Positions 16,949 through 26,644 of a stretch of DNA of 64,000 bases are shown in pieces. The notes below the pieces were generated by a model. That model did no database searches. It was not told where the DNA came from and saw only the letters and a program-made list of their open reading frames with translations. Where the stretch lies: assembly GCF_000993805.1 (NCBI RefSeq), contig NZ_CP009961.1, positions 1,450,453 to 1,514,452 on the forward strand, given 5' to 3'. The translations under genes and the position numbers were made by a program. This DNA comes from Thermofilum uzonense. Its GTDB lineage: Archaea > Thermoproteota > Thermoprotei > Thermofilales > Thermofilaceae. The stretch's first letter is position 1, and every line of letters begins with the position of its first letter.

Positions 16949-17653
16949 CTACACCTGTTCAGTTCTGAGCAGTTTTACATCTCCTTGCCCCTTGGTAAGG
17001 CTCGAAACGGTTTCGATTACAGAGGACTGCATTCCGGCAGGAACCTCTAGTTCCACGTTGAGCGAGCCATCCGTGGCGTAGCTCTCCCGTAGGACTTTCC
17101 CTATTTTTTGTAATGCGCCGTAAGCCTTGCCGACGTAGGGCGCGGGAATATGCACGGCTAGAATGGCTCTTGCGACCTTTAGGGGTAAGATCATCTTTAG
17201 GCTCTTCAGAATATCGTTTACCTGCGCTTCGACGGGCTTGAATGGGTCTATGCTCACCTTAGCTTCTTCGAGGGCTAGCTCAATCCTCTTAGGCGGTATA
17301 GGCGTATTTGTCCTAGGATCTATCGTGTTTCTTGACAGAAACTCTATTATCTGTCGCCTCTTCGCCTCTATGAGCTCACGCCTCTGCTCAGCCGTTAAGA
17401 GCAGTTCACCCTTTTTTATGATATTCTCAGCGATAACGTAGGGGTCGGTGGTTCCGAAGAACTTCTTCAAGTCGGTCTCAGATGCTTTCAATCCTTGTTT
17501 TGCATCACTGTAGATGAACTCGCCCTCGATAATTTCTCGGATATTGACCTTTTCACCGTTCTTCATGGCCCAGGCCTTCTCGGCGTCAACGAAAACCTCA
17601 AACCTTTTCCCGCCCTTTTCGAGCCTCGCGATACTTAGCTTTTTCTTGGACAT
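16949..17653 (-). CDS. ribosome assembly protein SBDS (Sdo1)
   Basis: Archaeal Shwachman-Bodian-Diamond protein, which in eukaryotes helps release the anti-association factor eIF6. [14 protein letters not shown] at the N terminus and the three-domain length (234 residues) match. The ATG at 17653 is chosen because M-S-K-K-K-L-S begins the family alignment. It is the first gene of the exosome cluster and is divergent from the proteasome alpha gene. Confidence 0.94.
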   Translation of the reverse strand: MSKKKLSIARLEKGGKRFEVFVDAEKAWAMKNGEKVNIREIIEGEFIYSDAKQGLKASETDLKKFFGTTDPYVIAENIIKKGELLLTAEQRRELIEAKRRQIIEFLSRNTIDPRTNTPIPPKRIELALEEAKVSIDPFKPVEAQVNDILKSLKMILPLKVARAILAVHIPAPYVGKAYGALQKIGKVLRESYATDGSLNVELEVPAGMQSSVIETVSSLTKGQGDVKLLRTEQV

Positions 17654-17774
17654 TTTTAACACACCTAACCTTCACACTCATCACATTAAATTAAACATTT
17701 GCCACTAGTACTCGGTTGGAGCTTTGTAACGCAAGAATTATTAACTGCACTAATTGAATATACACGGTGTTTCC

Positions 17775-18488
17775 ATGTTTCCTGCTGCACCAATGGCGGG
17801 ATACGATAGAGCCATTACGATCTTCAGCCCTGAAGGTAGGCTATACCAAGTCGAATACGCATATGAGGCCGTCAAGAGAGGGATGACAGCGTTAGGCGTG
17901 AAAGCTGTTGATGGCGTGGTTCTGGCAGTAGAGAAGAGGAGTGCCTCCCCCCTCGTAGAAGGCACTGAGAAAATTAAAATGATAGATCAACACGTGGGTG
18001 TAGCCTTTGCAGGCCTCTTCGGTGACGCCCGCGTCCTCATAGACCAGGCCCGAATCTATGCTCAGAGCCATCGCCTCGTATACGGCGAGCCGGTACCGAT
18101 CGAGCTACTTGTCAAGAGGATATGTGATATCAAGCAGATGTATACCCAGCACGGTGGCGTTAGACCTTTCGGTGTGGCTTTCCTATTCGCCGGGGTAGAC
18201 AGGAAAGGCGTGCATCTAATCCAGACTGACCCCGGAGGAACCTACTTGAGATGTAAGGCAAGGGCGATTGGCACGGGGGCTCAGAAGGCAATAGACCTGT
18301 TTACAAGGGAATACACCGACAATATAAAGATCGATCAAGCAATACTGCTGGCGCTCAGGGCACTTAAAGAGTCGATGGAGGACGGTTTTACGGCGGAAAA
18401 CATTGAGCTCGCTAAGATCGACGTCTATGATAGAACCTTCAAAATCTTCTCAACTAGTGAAGTGCAGGACTTCATATCTAAGCTTTAA
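17775..18488 (+). CDS. psmA: proteasome subunit alpha
   Basis: Outer-ring subunit of the 20S proteasome. The N-terminal H0 region A-G-Y-D-R-A-I-T-I-F-S-P-E-G-R-L-Y-Q-V-E is unmistakable. 237 residues from ATG 17775, with a TATA-like AT run about 40 nt upstream. In many archaea psmA is collinear with the exosome genes; here it is divergent from SBDS, and its stop overlaps a convergent methyltransferase gene by 4 nt. No beta subunit gene is in the window. Confidence 0.96.
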   Translation: MFPAAPMAGYDRAITIFSPEGRLYQVEYAYEAVKRGMTALGVKAVDGVVLAVEKRSASPLVEGTEKIKMIDQHVGVAFAGLFGDARVLIDQARIYAQSHRLVYGEPVPIELLVKRICDIKQMYTQHGGVRPFGVAFLFAGVDRKGVHLIQTDPGGTYLRCKARAIGTGAQKAIDLFTREYTDNIKIDQAILLALRALKESMEDGFTAENIELAKIDVYDRTFKIFSTSEVQDFISKL

Positions 18489-19654
18489 CCGCTTTCTCCA
18501 TTTTTCCTTAAAACTGATATAAAGAAACCAGGCGTATCATTCACCACAGGGTCAAATACCGCTCCCTCTATTCCAAGATAGGGGGTGCGCAGTTTAAGAG
18601 GTGTATTAACGCGGAGGGTCTTGAAGCCCAGCTTCGAGGTAGCATATAATACGTTGAACTCGTTCTCGTGGGGCGTCAAAGTGCACGTCGTATATAAGAG
18701 GAGCCCGCCCCGTCTTAAGACCCTCCACGCCTCTGAGAGGAATTGACGCTGGTATTCAGCCAGCTGGTAGACATCCTTCTCCTCTCGCGTGTAGATAAGC
18801 TTGGGTCGTATTCCTAGAGTTGTACAAGGGGGATCCAGGATAACCGCGTCTACGCTATTCACGCCAAGCACCTCAGATATATACCTCGAATCGTAGAGGA
18901 GCGGCCTTACGGAACGGAGCCCTAGTCTCCTAGCATTCTCCTCGATCGCCCTAACCTTGTTTTCACTCCTATCGACAGCTATTACCTCGCCTGAATCCTC
19001 CATTAGTGTAGCTGCATGTGTAGCCTTACCGCCGGGAGACGCACACATATCGAGAACCGTCCAGCCGGGCTTGGGTGCGAGAGCTTTAACGGCTACAATG
19101 CTCGGCAAGGACTGGTGGTATATCACACCCTCCCTGAAGAAGGGGTGTTCACGTAGTGATACTATTCTGAAAACGGAGTTCGTCGTTCTCACCGCTAGCC
19201 CCCTCCTCTCACGAAATATTTCAGGGGGACTCATCTCGAGAACGCCCTCTGCAACCACTGTACCATCTGGAGAAGTTACAGTCACGTAGTCTCCTTTATC
19301 AGCATTTACAACTTTATGGACTCCGGGAGCGTACACGTTTGCCCCCACGTAAACGCTCTCAGCTGTTTTCCAGTCTATGATAACTCGTCCCCGGTGTATG
19401 TTGACATCAAATGGGCCTTTCACATGCGTGTAGATAGCCTCGCGAACCTGTGGATGATTATATACCTCATAGCCCTCCTCCCGTAATATGTACGCTACCT
19501 CTGAGGGGTCGGCTTTCAAAGTATTTACTCTCATGAAATATCTCGAGCCCGGGGTTCTCAAGCTCTCCTCGAGCTCCCTGACGTATTCTCGGCTATAGAA
19601 CTTGCCGAGATAACTCCTCATACTCTCCCGGAATAGTCCTGTAGAGGTCTTCAT
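18485..19654 (-). CDS. RNA cytosine-5 methyltransferase with PUA domain (NOL1/NOP2/Sun family)
   Basis: SAM-dependent m5C methyltransferase for tRNA or rRNA. A PUA domain occupies about residues 85-165, inserted before the Rossmann core, as in NSUN6-like archaeal enzymes. The core shows L-D-M-C-A-S-P-G-G-K-A-T-H (SAM site), D-P-P-C-T-T-L-G (motif IV with one conserved Cys) and Y-T-T-C-T-L (catalytic Cys). 389 residues from ATG 19654. Which RNA it modifies cannot be told from sequence. Confidence 0.9.
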   Translation of the reverse strand: MKTSTGLFRESMRSYLGKFYSREYVRELEESLRTPGSRYFMRVNTLKADPSEVAYILREEGYEVYNHPQVREAIYTHVKGPFDVNIHRGRVIIDWKTAESVYVGANVYAPGVHKVVNADKGDYVTVTSPDGTVVAEGVLEMSPPEIFRERRGLAVRTTNSVFRIVSLREHPFFREGVIYHQSLPSIVAVKALAPKPGWTVLDMCASPGGKATHAATLMEDSGEVIAVDRSENKVRAIEENARRLGLRSVRPLLYDSRYISEVLGVNSVDAVILDPPCTTLGIRPKLIYTREEKDVYQLAEYQRQFLSEAWRVLRRGGLLLYTTCTLTPHENEFNVLYATSKLGFKTLRVNTPLKLRTPYLGIEGAVFDPVVNDTPGFFISVLRKNGESG

Positions 19655-19735
19655 GTTGCCTTGTTCACTATTAAGCAAAGATTTATAAAGACAGGGCATG
19701 TTGTGTGAGGGGTAGATGAGCGAAAGGTGAGCGAT

Positions 19736-20116
19736 ATGTCCAAGAAGCCGTTTTATGTAAAGTTTGAAGTTCCAGGAGAGCTTGCCGAGAAAGCCTACAA
19801 CGCTCTTTCAGCGGCACGGGAAAAAGGAAAGATAAAGAAAGGTGTAAACGAGACAACCAAAGCCATCGAGAGAGGACAGGCAGTACTAGTACTCATTGCG
19901 GAGGATGTCGATCCCCCCGAGATAGTTGCACACCTCCCTCTCCTCTGTGAGGAGAAGAAGGTACCCTACGTCTATGTCCCCTCCAAGGAAAGACTGGGGA
20001 AGGCTGCGGGCATCAATGTAGCAGCGTCTGCAGCAGCTATAATTGAACCCGGCGATGCGAAGGCACTCGTCGACGAGGTAGTGCAGCATGTTAACAAGCT
20101 TAAGGTCTCCGCTTAA
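19736..20116 (+). CDS. rpl7ae: 50S ribosomal protein L7Ae
   Basis: Kink-turn binding protein that is both a ribosomal protein and a core component of C/D and H/ACA RNPs and archaeal RNase [17 protein letters not shown] is the RNA-recognition helix, followed by V-L-I-A-E-D-V-D-P. About 126 residues; GTG 19727 three codons upstream is an equally possible start. S28e follows 116 nt later behind its own TATA run, a common pairing. Confidence 0.95.
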   Translation: MSKKPFYVKFEVPGELAEKAYNALSAAREKGKIKKGVNETTKAIERGQAVLVLIAEDVDPPEIVAHLPLLCEEKKVPYVYVPSKERLGKAAGINVAASAAAIIEPGDAKALVDEVVQHVNKLKVSA

Positions 20117-20232
20117 GGATTTCGAGGGTGCATCTTTACCCTTCATTAATATTCTGGGTTGTTTTTCCTTTTTCCCAAGTAACCAAAAAAATTTAAATGG
20201 TCAAAGTCTTCTGGACGAGAGGGGTAGTAAAA

Positions 20233-20451
20233 ATGGCCGATAAGTGGAGCGATGCTACACCGGCAGAGGTTGTTCAAATAATAGGCAGGACCGGCGTCAC
20301 AGGGGAGGTTACCCAGGTTCGCGTGCGCGTCTTAGAAGGGAGAGATAAGGGCAGAATACTTACGAGAAATGTTAGGGGGCCAGTTAGGGTTGGAGATATA
20401 GTTCTTCTCCGCGAAACAGAGCGCGAGGCCCGCAAGCTAGCTACAAGGTAG
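20233..20451 (+). CDS. rps28e: 30S ribosomal protein S28e
   Basis: OB-fold ribosomal protein of 72 residues. [15 protein letters not shown] and the C-terminal R-E-T-E-R-E-A-R are typical. ATG 20233 gives the family length; the upstream frame contains the TATA-like AAAAAAATTTAAA (about 20186-20199). A T-rich stretch before it (about 20159-20177) may end the L7Ae message. Confidence 0.93.
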   Translation: MADKWSDATPAEVVQIIGRTGVTGEVTQVRVRVLEGRDKGRILTRNVRGPVRVGDIVLLRETEREARKLATR

Positions 20452-20537
20452 TACAATTATATTACGATATAACGACGTTTTACTTTCAACATTTATAAAT
20501 GAAAAACTGAAAAAACCTATCTAAAAGGTTATAAAGT

Positions 20538-21086
20538 GTGCTTGTTCCAGGGTTGCTGGATACTCTGTTTTACTCGGATATAGAGGTGCCCCTCATAATA
20601 GAGAAGGAGGGTAAAGAGAGCATAGCTGGCCTAGATATCAAGCTCAAGCCTGGAATGAAGATAAAGTTGCCCTACACTTATGCCCTCGAGCTCATCTCTA
20701 GAAAGGAGGCTAGAATAGACGTAGAAGCGTTCAAGGCAAGCCTAAATTTAAAGAAGTTGAGCTGGAACGAGTCGAAGTCCGAGGCTTTACAACCGCTTGA
20801 AGAAGGGTTTTACCTGAAGCTGATGCTATACGTTTCACATTTGAAGTATGAGGCGTCTAAGGGTGACGCGGAGCGTGAGGCTGAGCTTAAGAGCGTGAGG
20901 ATAGCCTTCTCGGATCTTCTAAGTCTAAGGCTCAAGAAGATCGTAGCCCTTGCTGTTGCGAGTGCTCAGGCCGAGAGGGATAAAATGAGGAATATGACTC
21001 GCGAAGAGCAATTGCTTTACACACAGTTATGCAGCTTGATAAGCTCTTGGAGCGACTCGATGAAGAGGCTTGTAGGTGTTGTGTAG
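20538..21086 (+). CDS. GINS complex subunit Gins23
   Basis: Part of the CMG-like replicative helicase with MCM and the archaeal Cdc45/RecJ. The small beta (B) domain comes first (about residues 1-55) and the helical A domain second, the order seen in Gins23 (Psf2/Psf3 type) rather than Gins51. The call rests on this order, on size (182 residues) and on the gene lying directly upstream of mcm, as in Sulfolobus. GTG start at 20538 behind a TATA run (about 20490-20500). Confidence 0.82.
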   Translation: MLVPGLLDTLFYSDIEVPLIIEKEGKESIAGLDIKLKPGMKIKLPYTYALELISRKEARIDVEAFKASLNLKKLSWNESKSEALQPLEEGFYLKLMLYVSHLKYEASKGDAEREAELKSVRIAFSDLLSLRLKKIVALAVASAQAERDKMRNMTREEQLLYTQLCSLISSWSDSMKRLVGVV

Positions 21087-21087
21087 T

Positions 21088-23181
21088 ATGGCGGGGCAGG
21101 TCATTGTTCAAAGCATACCGCTCGTCGAGAGGCTAACAGAGTTTCTCAAGGATTTTCGTGCACCTGACGGCCGTGAAAAATACAGGGAAATGATAAGGCG
21201 GATGAGCGCCGAGAACAGCGTCTCTCTAGTCGTCGACTTTGAGGACATATTACTGTATGATAAGACGCTAGCAGACACCCTAACAGAAACACCTTCAGTC
21301 TTCCTGGAAGCAGCTTCAAAAGCTGTCTACGAGGTAATGAGCGTAGAGAACCCGGAGTACGCCCAGAGGGTACGAGATTTCCATGTGAGGATCCGGAAAC
21401 TCCCGGAGGCCCTTCACGTCAAGATAAGGGATGTGAGAGCAAAGCACCTGGGCAAGCTCCTGGCGATAGAGGGTATTGTAACGAAGATTTCTCCAGTAAA
21501 ACACGAGCTGATAGTGGGCGTCTTCAGGTGTAAGACTTGTGGCCATGAGCAGGAGGTAAAGCAGGAATCCGAGGGGTTTACAAAGCCTACTGTCTGCCCG
21601 AGATGCGAAGAGGAGGGCAGGAGGTCTCAGGGCTTCACTCTAGTGATAGAGAAGAGTAAGTTCGTGGATATACAGAAGTTCGTCCTACAGGAGAAGCCTG
21701 AAGAGCTACCACCTGGCCAGCTTCCAAGATCAATCGATGTTGTAGTTAGGGAGGATCTAGCGGATATCGTGCGTCCAGGAGACAGAGCGACTGTTATCGG
21801 TTTTATGAGGGTGGAGGAGGACAAGAAGCTATTAAAGAACACTCCACCAATCTTCCACCCATACATAGAGGCTAACTACATCGAGGTTGCCACGAAGGAG
21901 TCCCTTGACGTAGAGATCACGCCCGAGGATGAAAAGAAGATTCTGGAGCTCTCGCGTCGTGAAGATATTGAAGAGCTAATCCTGAACTCCATAGCTCCAT
22001 CGATTTACGGGTATAAGGAGATCAAGAGGGCGGTAGCCTTATTGCTCTTCGGCGGTGTCCCGAAAATATACCCTGACGGCGTGAGAGTTAGGGGGGATAT
22101 ACACATCCTGCTAATCGGTGACCCGGGAACTGCTAAGAGTCAAATACTCAGGTACGTCGCCTCCCTAGCCCCTCGAGGCATATACACGTCCGGCAAGGGG
22201 GCATCCGCCGCCGGACTGACGGCGGCAGTGGTTCGTGAGAAGAATTCCGGCGAGTTCTACCTCGAGGCCGGTGCTCTAGTACTTGCAGATGGTGGTGTAG
22301 CATGTATAGACGAGTTCGACAAGATGGAGGCTAGGGACAGGGTAAGTATACACGAGGCCATGGAGCAGCAAACGGTTAGTATAGCCAAAGCAGGCATAGT
22401 CGCTACCTTAAACGCGAGGGCGTCCATCCTCGCAGCCGCCAACCCCGTGTTCGGGAGATATATTCCGGGCAAGAATATCTCCGAGAATATAGACCTCCCT
22501 GTAACAATACTTTCTAGATTCGACCTTATATTTGTGATAAAAGATACTCCTAACAGGGAGAGGGACAGGGAGCTTGCACAGTATGTCGTGGACTTCCATG
22601 GCGAGACGTATCCCGAGGCTCTCAGCCATACAGTTCCAGCCGATCTTTTGAAAAAGTACGTAGCCTATGCGAGGAAGAACATCCGACCCAAGCTCTCCGC
22701 AGAAGCTAAAAGCAAGATAGTTGAGTACTATGTAGCGATGAGGTCTAAAAGCGAGGATCCAAACTCTCCCATCGCGATAACTCCACGCCAGCTAGAAGCC
22801 CTAATAAGACTCGCCGAGGCGAGGGCCAGGCTACACCTCCGCCCCGTTGTCATCGAGGAAGACGCTGAGACAGCGATAGAGCTCATGGAGTTCTTCCTCA
22901 GGAACGTTGGCATTGATACCCAAACAAAGACAATAGACATCGACACCATAATGACGGGTCAGCCTAAGTCGAAACGTGAGAAGATAATAACGATCTTGGA
23001 CACTATACGCCATCTCGTCAAGGAGAACAACGGGGAATGCGTTGAGATCAAGACTGTCATAGAAGAGCTTACATCAAGAGGGATCGATGAAAGCATGGTT
23101 AGAGAGGTTATCGAGAGCTTCGTAAGGGAGGGTGAACTCATGACTCCAAGAAGAGAGTGCATAAAACCCGTTAATATTTAA
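21088..23181 (+). CDS. mcm: replicative DNA helicase MCM
   Basis: AAA+ hexameric helicase of DNA replication. The N-terminal zinc finger (C-K-T-C-G-H ... C-P-R-C-E) is near residues 148-172; the AAA+ core has Walker A G-D-P-G-T-A-K-S, Walker B C-I-D-E-F-D-K-M and the arginine finger L-S-R-F-D-L. A C-terminal winged helix closes the 697-residue protein. ATG 21088 begins one nucleotide after the Gins23 stop, so the two are coexpressed. Confidence 0.97.
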   Translation: MAGQVIVQSIPLVERLTEFLKDFRAPDGREKYREMIRRMSAENSVSLVVDFEDILLYDKTLADTLTETPSVFLEAASKAVYEVMSVENPEYAQRVRDFHVRIRKLPEALHVKIRDVRAKHLGKLLAIEGIVTKISPVKHELIVGVFRCKTCGHEQEVKQESEGFTKPTVCPRCEEEGRRSQGFTLVIEKSKFVDIQKFVLQEKPEELPPGQLPRSIDVVVREDLADIVRPGDRATVIGFMRVEEDKKLLKNTPPIFHPYIEANYIEVATKESLDVEITPEDEKKILELSRREDIEELILNSIAPSIYGYKEIKRAVALLLFGGVPKIYPDGVRVRGDIHILLIGDPGTAKSQILRYVASLAPRGIYTSGKGASAAGLTAAVVREKNSGEFYLEAGALVLADGGVACIDEFDKMEARDRVSIHEAMEQQTVSIAKAGIVATLNARASILAAANPVFGRYIPGKNISENIDLPVTILSRFDLIFVIKDTPNRERDRELAQYVVDFHGETYPEALSHTVPADLLKKYVAYARKNIRPKLSAEAKSKIVEYYVAMRSKSEDPNSPIAITPRQLEALIRLAEARARLHLRPVVIEEDAETAIELMEFFLRNVGIDTQTKTIDIDTIMTGQPKSKREKIITILDTIRHLVKENNGECVEIKTVIEELTSRGIDESMVREVIESFVREGELMTPRRECIKPVNI

Positions 23182-23235
23182 GGTGAATCTTTAATCCTGG
23201 TATTAATAATCCTGGTATGAATTTGAGTGAATGCC

Positions 23236-25455
23236 ATGGCTTACTACAGCACCGACATACTTGCAAAGTTTTTTCCCAGAAACATACTTGAGACCCTTAA
23301 GAACCGTTTAGGCATAACGCAGCTCTACCCGACCCAGTACGAGGCAGTTAGACAGGGAGCCCTTGAAGGCAAGGACCTTGTAATCGCAGCTCCCACAGCA
23401 TCTGGCAAGACTTTGGTTGCAGAGTTAACCATCCTGAAGAGGCTTCTAGAGGGGGGTAAAGCCCTATACATGGTTCCGCTTCGCGCCTTAGCCTCAGAAA
23501 AGTACGAGGAGTTCAAAAACTTCTTCGGTGTCTTCGGCTATAAGACAGCTATAAGCACGGGTGACTTTGACAGCGACGATGCATGGCTTGGAAAGTACGA
23601 CGTCATAGTCACGACGAACGAGAAAGCGGACAGCCTCCTACGCCACAAGGCCCCCTGGTTCGACAAGGTATCGGTTATAGTTGCTGACGAGATACATCTC
23701 CTTGGTTCCGATAGGCGTGGCGCAACGCTCGAGGTACTGTTAACACGTACAAAGCTTATGCCTGAAAGGCCCCAGCTGCTCGGCCTCAGCGCTACCATAG
23801 GCAATCTCGAAGAACTTACCGAGTGGCTTGGAGCCAGGCCTGTTAGGGTTGACTGGCGACCCGTTCCTCTACGTGAGGGCGTGTATTACAACGGAGAGAT
23901 TTTCTACAACGATGGACAATCCGTTTCCCTTGAGAACCATGGAGCCCCGCTTTTCGACCTAGCTTATGACACCCTTAAGGAAGACGGGCAGCTCCTCGTG
24001 TTCAGCCCTACACGAAGGTCGGCTGTGAGTGACGCGCGGAAACTCTCCGCGATTACAAGTAAATTCATATCGCCGGGGGAACTCAAGGTGATACGGGAGA
24101 ACATAAGGAGGCTTAAGTCAGAGCACAGCGACAAAGTGACCCTTCAACTCTTAGAGCTTCTCCAAAAGGGTGTGGCCTTCCACCATGCAGGCCTAGCCTC
24201 AGAGGCTAGGAGTACCGTTGAAAGAATGTTCCGGGATAGGATTCTCAAGGTAATCGTTGCCACGCCAACCCTGGCCGCGGGGGTGAACCTTCCCGCCAGG
24301 CGGGTAGTGGTCACTGATTATAGGAGGTTCAATGTAGAGCTGGGATATTACGAGAGGATACCTGTAATGGAGTATAAACAGATGGCGGGCAGGGCTGGGA
24401 GGCCGCGCTATGACAAAGAAGGGGAATCCGTGCTGATAGCTCGCTCACTCCAGGAGCTCGAGTTCCTATTCAAGGAATATGTAGAGGCAGAACCCGAGAA
24501 CCTCTCCTCCCAGCTGGCTTCAGAGCCTGTGCTTCGATCACACCTCTTGTCAGTCATAGCCACGAGTGAATTAGTGAGGAGTCTCGACTCGCTAGGGCGT
24601 TTCCTCTTGAACACCTTCTACTCCTACCAAAACAGGGACTACTTCTTCGTGATCGAAAGAGCGAAAAAAATCCTGAATAGATTGGCGCAGGCAGGCTTCC
24701 TTGAGGTTAGGGGGGATAAGCTTGAACCAACGCAGCTTGGAATTAGAGTCGCCGAACTCTACATAGACCCTGAGACGGCCGTGACAGGCTTAGACTTCTT
24801 CAAAAAGGTGGATCAAGCCTCAACGCTGTCGTATCTATACCTTATAGCCTCTACCCCGGATGCCTCAACGATACATCTAAGGAGAGGGGATGAGGAGTGG
24901 CTTGAAGACATCCTTAAAAGCTCGAGCCTAGGACCCGTGGCTCGACCACCAGAGGACGAGATTGAGTACGAATTCTTCCTACAACGCTTAAAAACGGCCC
25001 TGCTCCTAGAGGACTGGATAAACGAGGTTCCAGAGGAACATATAGTTGAGAAATACGATGTTGGTCCGGGAGACATCTACTCCTTGATACAGACAGCTGA
25101 ATGGGTCGCCTTTGCCCTCTCTGAGATAGCCAAGCTCACAGGCTTCAACGAGCACTCGGTTAGGCTCGCCGTACTAAGTAAACGGATAGAGCACGGCGTA
25201 AAGGAGGAGCTTCTCGAGCTAGTATCGCTGAGAGGCATAGGTAGGGTCAGGGCTAGGAGCCTCTACTCCCACGGCTACAAGTCCCTGATAGACCTGGTTA
25301 CAGCACGGGAAGAAGACCTGGCAATGATTCCAGGAATAGGTAGAGCCCTCGCTAGATCAATAAAGAAGCAGTTGTCCTCCGAAGCCGAGGAATCTCATGA
25401 AGAGGAAGAGAAAATACAAGAGTTGCCAGAGCAAGGCCTTGACGCCTACTTTTAA
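23236..25455 (+). CDS. hel308: SF2 helicase Hel308
   Basis: 3' to 5' helicase acting at stalled replication forks. Motif I A-P-T-A-S-G-K-T, motif II D-E-I-H, motif III S-A-T and motif VI Q-M-A-G-R-A-G-R-P are present. A ratchet helical domain and a helix-hairpin-helix tail follow (G-I-G-R-V-R-A-R and I-P-G-I-G-R-A-L). The protein ends in L-D-A-Y-F, which resembles the last half of a PCNA-interacting peptide. 739 residues from ATG 23236; GTG 23227 is an alternative. It follows mcm by 54 nt. Confidence 0.94.
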   Translation: MAYYSTDILAKFFPRNILETLKNRLGITQLYPTQYEAVRQGALEGKDLVIAAPTASGKTLVAELTILKRLLEGGKALYMVPLRALASEKYEEFKNFFGVFGYKTAISTGDFDSDDAWLGKYDVIVTTNEKADSLLRHKAPWFDKVSVIVADEIHLLGSDRRGATLEVLLTRTKLMPERPQLLGLSATIGNLEELTEWLGARPVRVDWRPVPLREGVYYNGEIFYNDGQSVSLENHGAPLFDLAYDTLKEDGQLLVFSPTRRSAVSDARKLSAITSKFISPGELKVIRENIRRLKSEHSDKVTLQLLELLQKGVAFHHAGLASEARSTVERMFRDRILKVIVATPTLAAGVNLPARRVVVTDYRRFNVELGYYERIPVMEYKQMAGRAGRPRYDKEGESVLIARSLQELEFLFKEYVEAEPENLSSQLASEPVLRSHLLSVIATSELVRSLDSLGRFLLNTFYSYQNRDYFFVIERAKKILNRLAQAGFLEVRGDKLEPTQLGIRVAELYIDPETAVTGLDFFKKVDQASTLSYLYLIASTPDASTIHLRRGDEEWLEDILKSSSLGPVARPPEDEIEYEFFLQRLKTALLLEDWINEVPEEHIVEKYDVGPGDIYSLIQTAEWVAFALSEIAKLTGFNEHSVRLAVLSKRIEHGVKEELLELVSLRGIGRVRARSLYSHGYKSLIDLVTAREEDLAMIPGIGRALARSIKKQLSSEAEESHEEEEKIQELPEQGLDAYF

Positions 25456-25583
25456 GACTTCGACCCGCGTCATGGTGTGTCGGCGCATGAATGGTTTCAT
25501 CACTTCTCAGAACTCGGCAAAGTCGTCATCCGCTACCACATAGTTTAAGGGGGTATAAATCTTCGCTCTAAGTCCCCCAGGTT

Positions 25584-25640
25584 CGGGCTCAGAGGTACTC
25601 CTCTTCTTCACTACTCTGAAGGCGTTTTTTCATCATAGCT
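25584..25640 (-). ncRNA. box C/D sRNA candidate (16S guide)
   Basis: On the reverse strand, box C ATGATGA (25630-25636), an 11-nt guide, a variant D' (CAGA), a 3-nt spacer, C' GTGAAGA, a 12-nt guide and box D CTGA (25589-25592) occur in the correct order and spacing. The D guide pairs with 16S positions 57388-57397 over 10 base pairs (one G-U), predicting 2'-O-methylation at A57392 by the D+5 rule. The first guide has no convincing target here. The 208-nt gap between hel308 and the SDR gene holds nothing else. Confidence 0.6.
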
Positions 25641-25663
25641 TGTTTTCTCCACGTGAAAGAGCC

Positions 25664-26569
25664 TCAAAAACCTTCCTCCAGTGCGCTTTTAAGAACCTTC
25701 TTAACTCTTTCTAGGGAGCCTGCTAAGACAGCTTTTCTCACAAGCTCCGAAAACTCCCTGTCACCTGTCAGATGGAAAAGACTATCAGCCACGATTTTAT
25801 CGTCGAGGTACAGCATCTTCACAGTCATTCCCCCGTCTATAATGACGTTCGTGCCCGTGATGAAACCGGCTTCATCGGACGCAAGGAATGCTACGAGAGC
25901 GGCAACGTCCTCTGGCGTCCCAACCCTACCCGCTGGATGTTGCTCGTGATCCAGTGTCGTCAACTGTGACTTATGGGGAGGCACGACCCGCCCTGCGGTG
26001 TCGATCCACCCAGGAGACACGGCTATGACCCTTATCCTGTACGGTGCCAGACTAACGGCAAGCGAGTGAGTCAACGCCAGAAGCCCGCCTTTAGACGCCG
26101 AGTACGGCTCCGTGTTAGGCTCAGACTGCAGTGCACGGGTACTCGCGATGTTGACTATTACTCCTCCCCCGCTCTTTACCATGACCTCCGCGGCGTGCTT
26201 GGCGAAGAGATAAGGCCCCGTGAGGTTCACTGAGATAACCCTATTCCATTCCTCGAGGCTTTGTTCGAATATCGGCTTGCCCGAGAATCCAATACCCGCG
26301 TTGTTAACTAGGACGTTGATTTTGCCGAAGGTCTCCACAACTTGAGAGACACATCGCTTGACGTCCCCCTCTCTCGAAACATCGCCCTGTACTAGGATTG
26401 CATCGACTCCCCGCTCTCTTAACTCGGTGAGTCTCCTCTTTCCTGCCTCTGCATCAATGTCGAAGATCGCTACCTGGGCCCCCTCGCTCCCGAGCCTGTG
26501 TGTTATAGCGGCTCCTATGCCTCTCGCTCCCCCCGTTACTATGGCGACCTTACCTTTGAATCGTTCCAC
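25664..26569 (-). CDS. short-chain dehydrogenase/reductase
   Basis: Classical SDR with cofactor motif T-G-G-A-R-G-I-G near residue 12, N-N-A-G near 88, and catalytic Ser in N-I-A-S-T followed by Y-S-A-S-K-G-G. The acidic D-I-D after strand 2 favours NAD(H). Beyond the usual end (about residue 250, G-T-N-V-I-I-D-G-G-M-T-V-K) there is a helical C-terminal extension of about 50 residues that I do not recognise. The substrate cannot be assigned. It stands alone between hel308 and the aIF5B gene. Confidence 0.88.
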   Translation of the reverse strand: MERFKGKVAIVTGGARGIGAAITHRLGSEGAQVAIFDIDAEAGKRRLTELRERGVDAILVQGDVSREGDVKRCVSQVVETFGKINVLVNNAGIGFSGKPIFEQSLEEWNRVISVNLTGPYLFAKHAAEVMVKSGGGVIVNIASTRALQSEPNTEPYSASKGGLLALTHSLAVSLAPYRIRVIAVSPGWIDTAGRVVPPHKSQLTTLDHEQHPAGRVGTPEDVAALVAFLASDEAGFITGTNVIIDGGMTVKMLYLDDKIVADSLFHLTGDREFSELVRKAVLAGSLERVKKVLKSALEEGF

Positions 26570-26644
26570 ATGAAACTATTAGATGAGATCAGATAGTTAA
26601 GGTTATTCTCGACACTTTTCACTAGTTGAGAAAAAGAGTACTAT

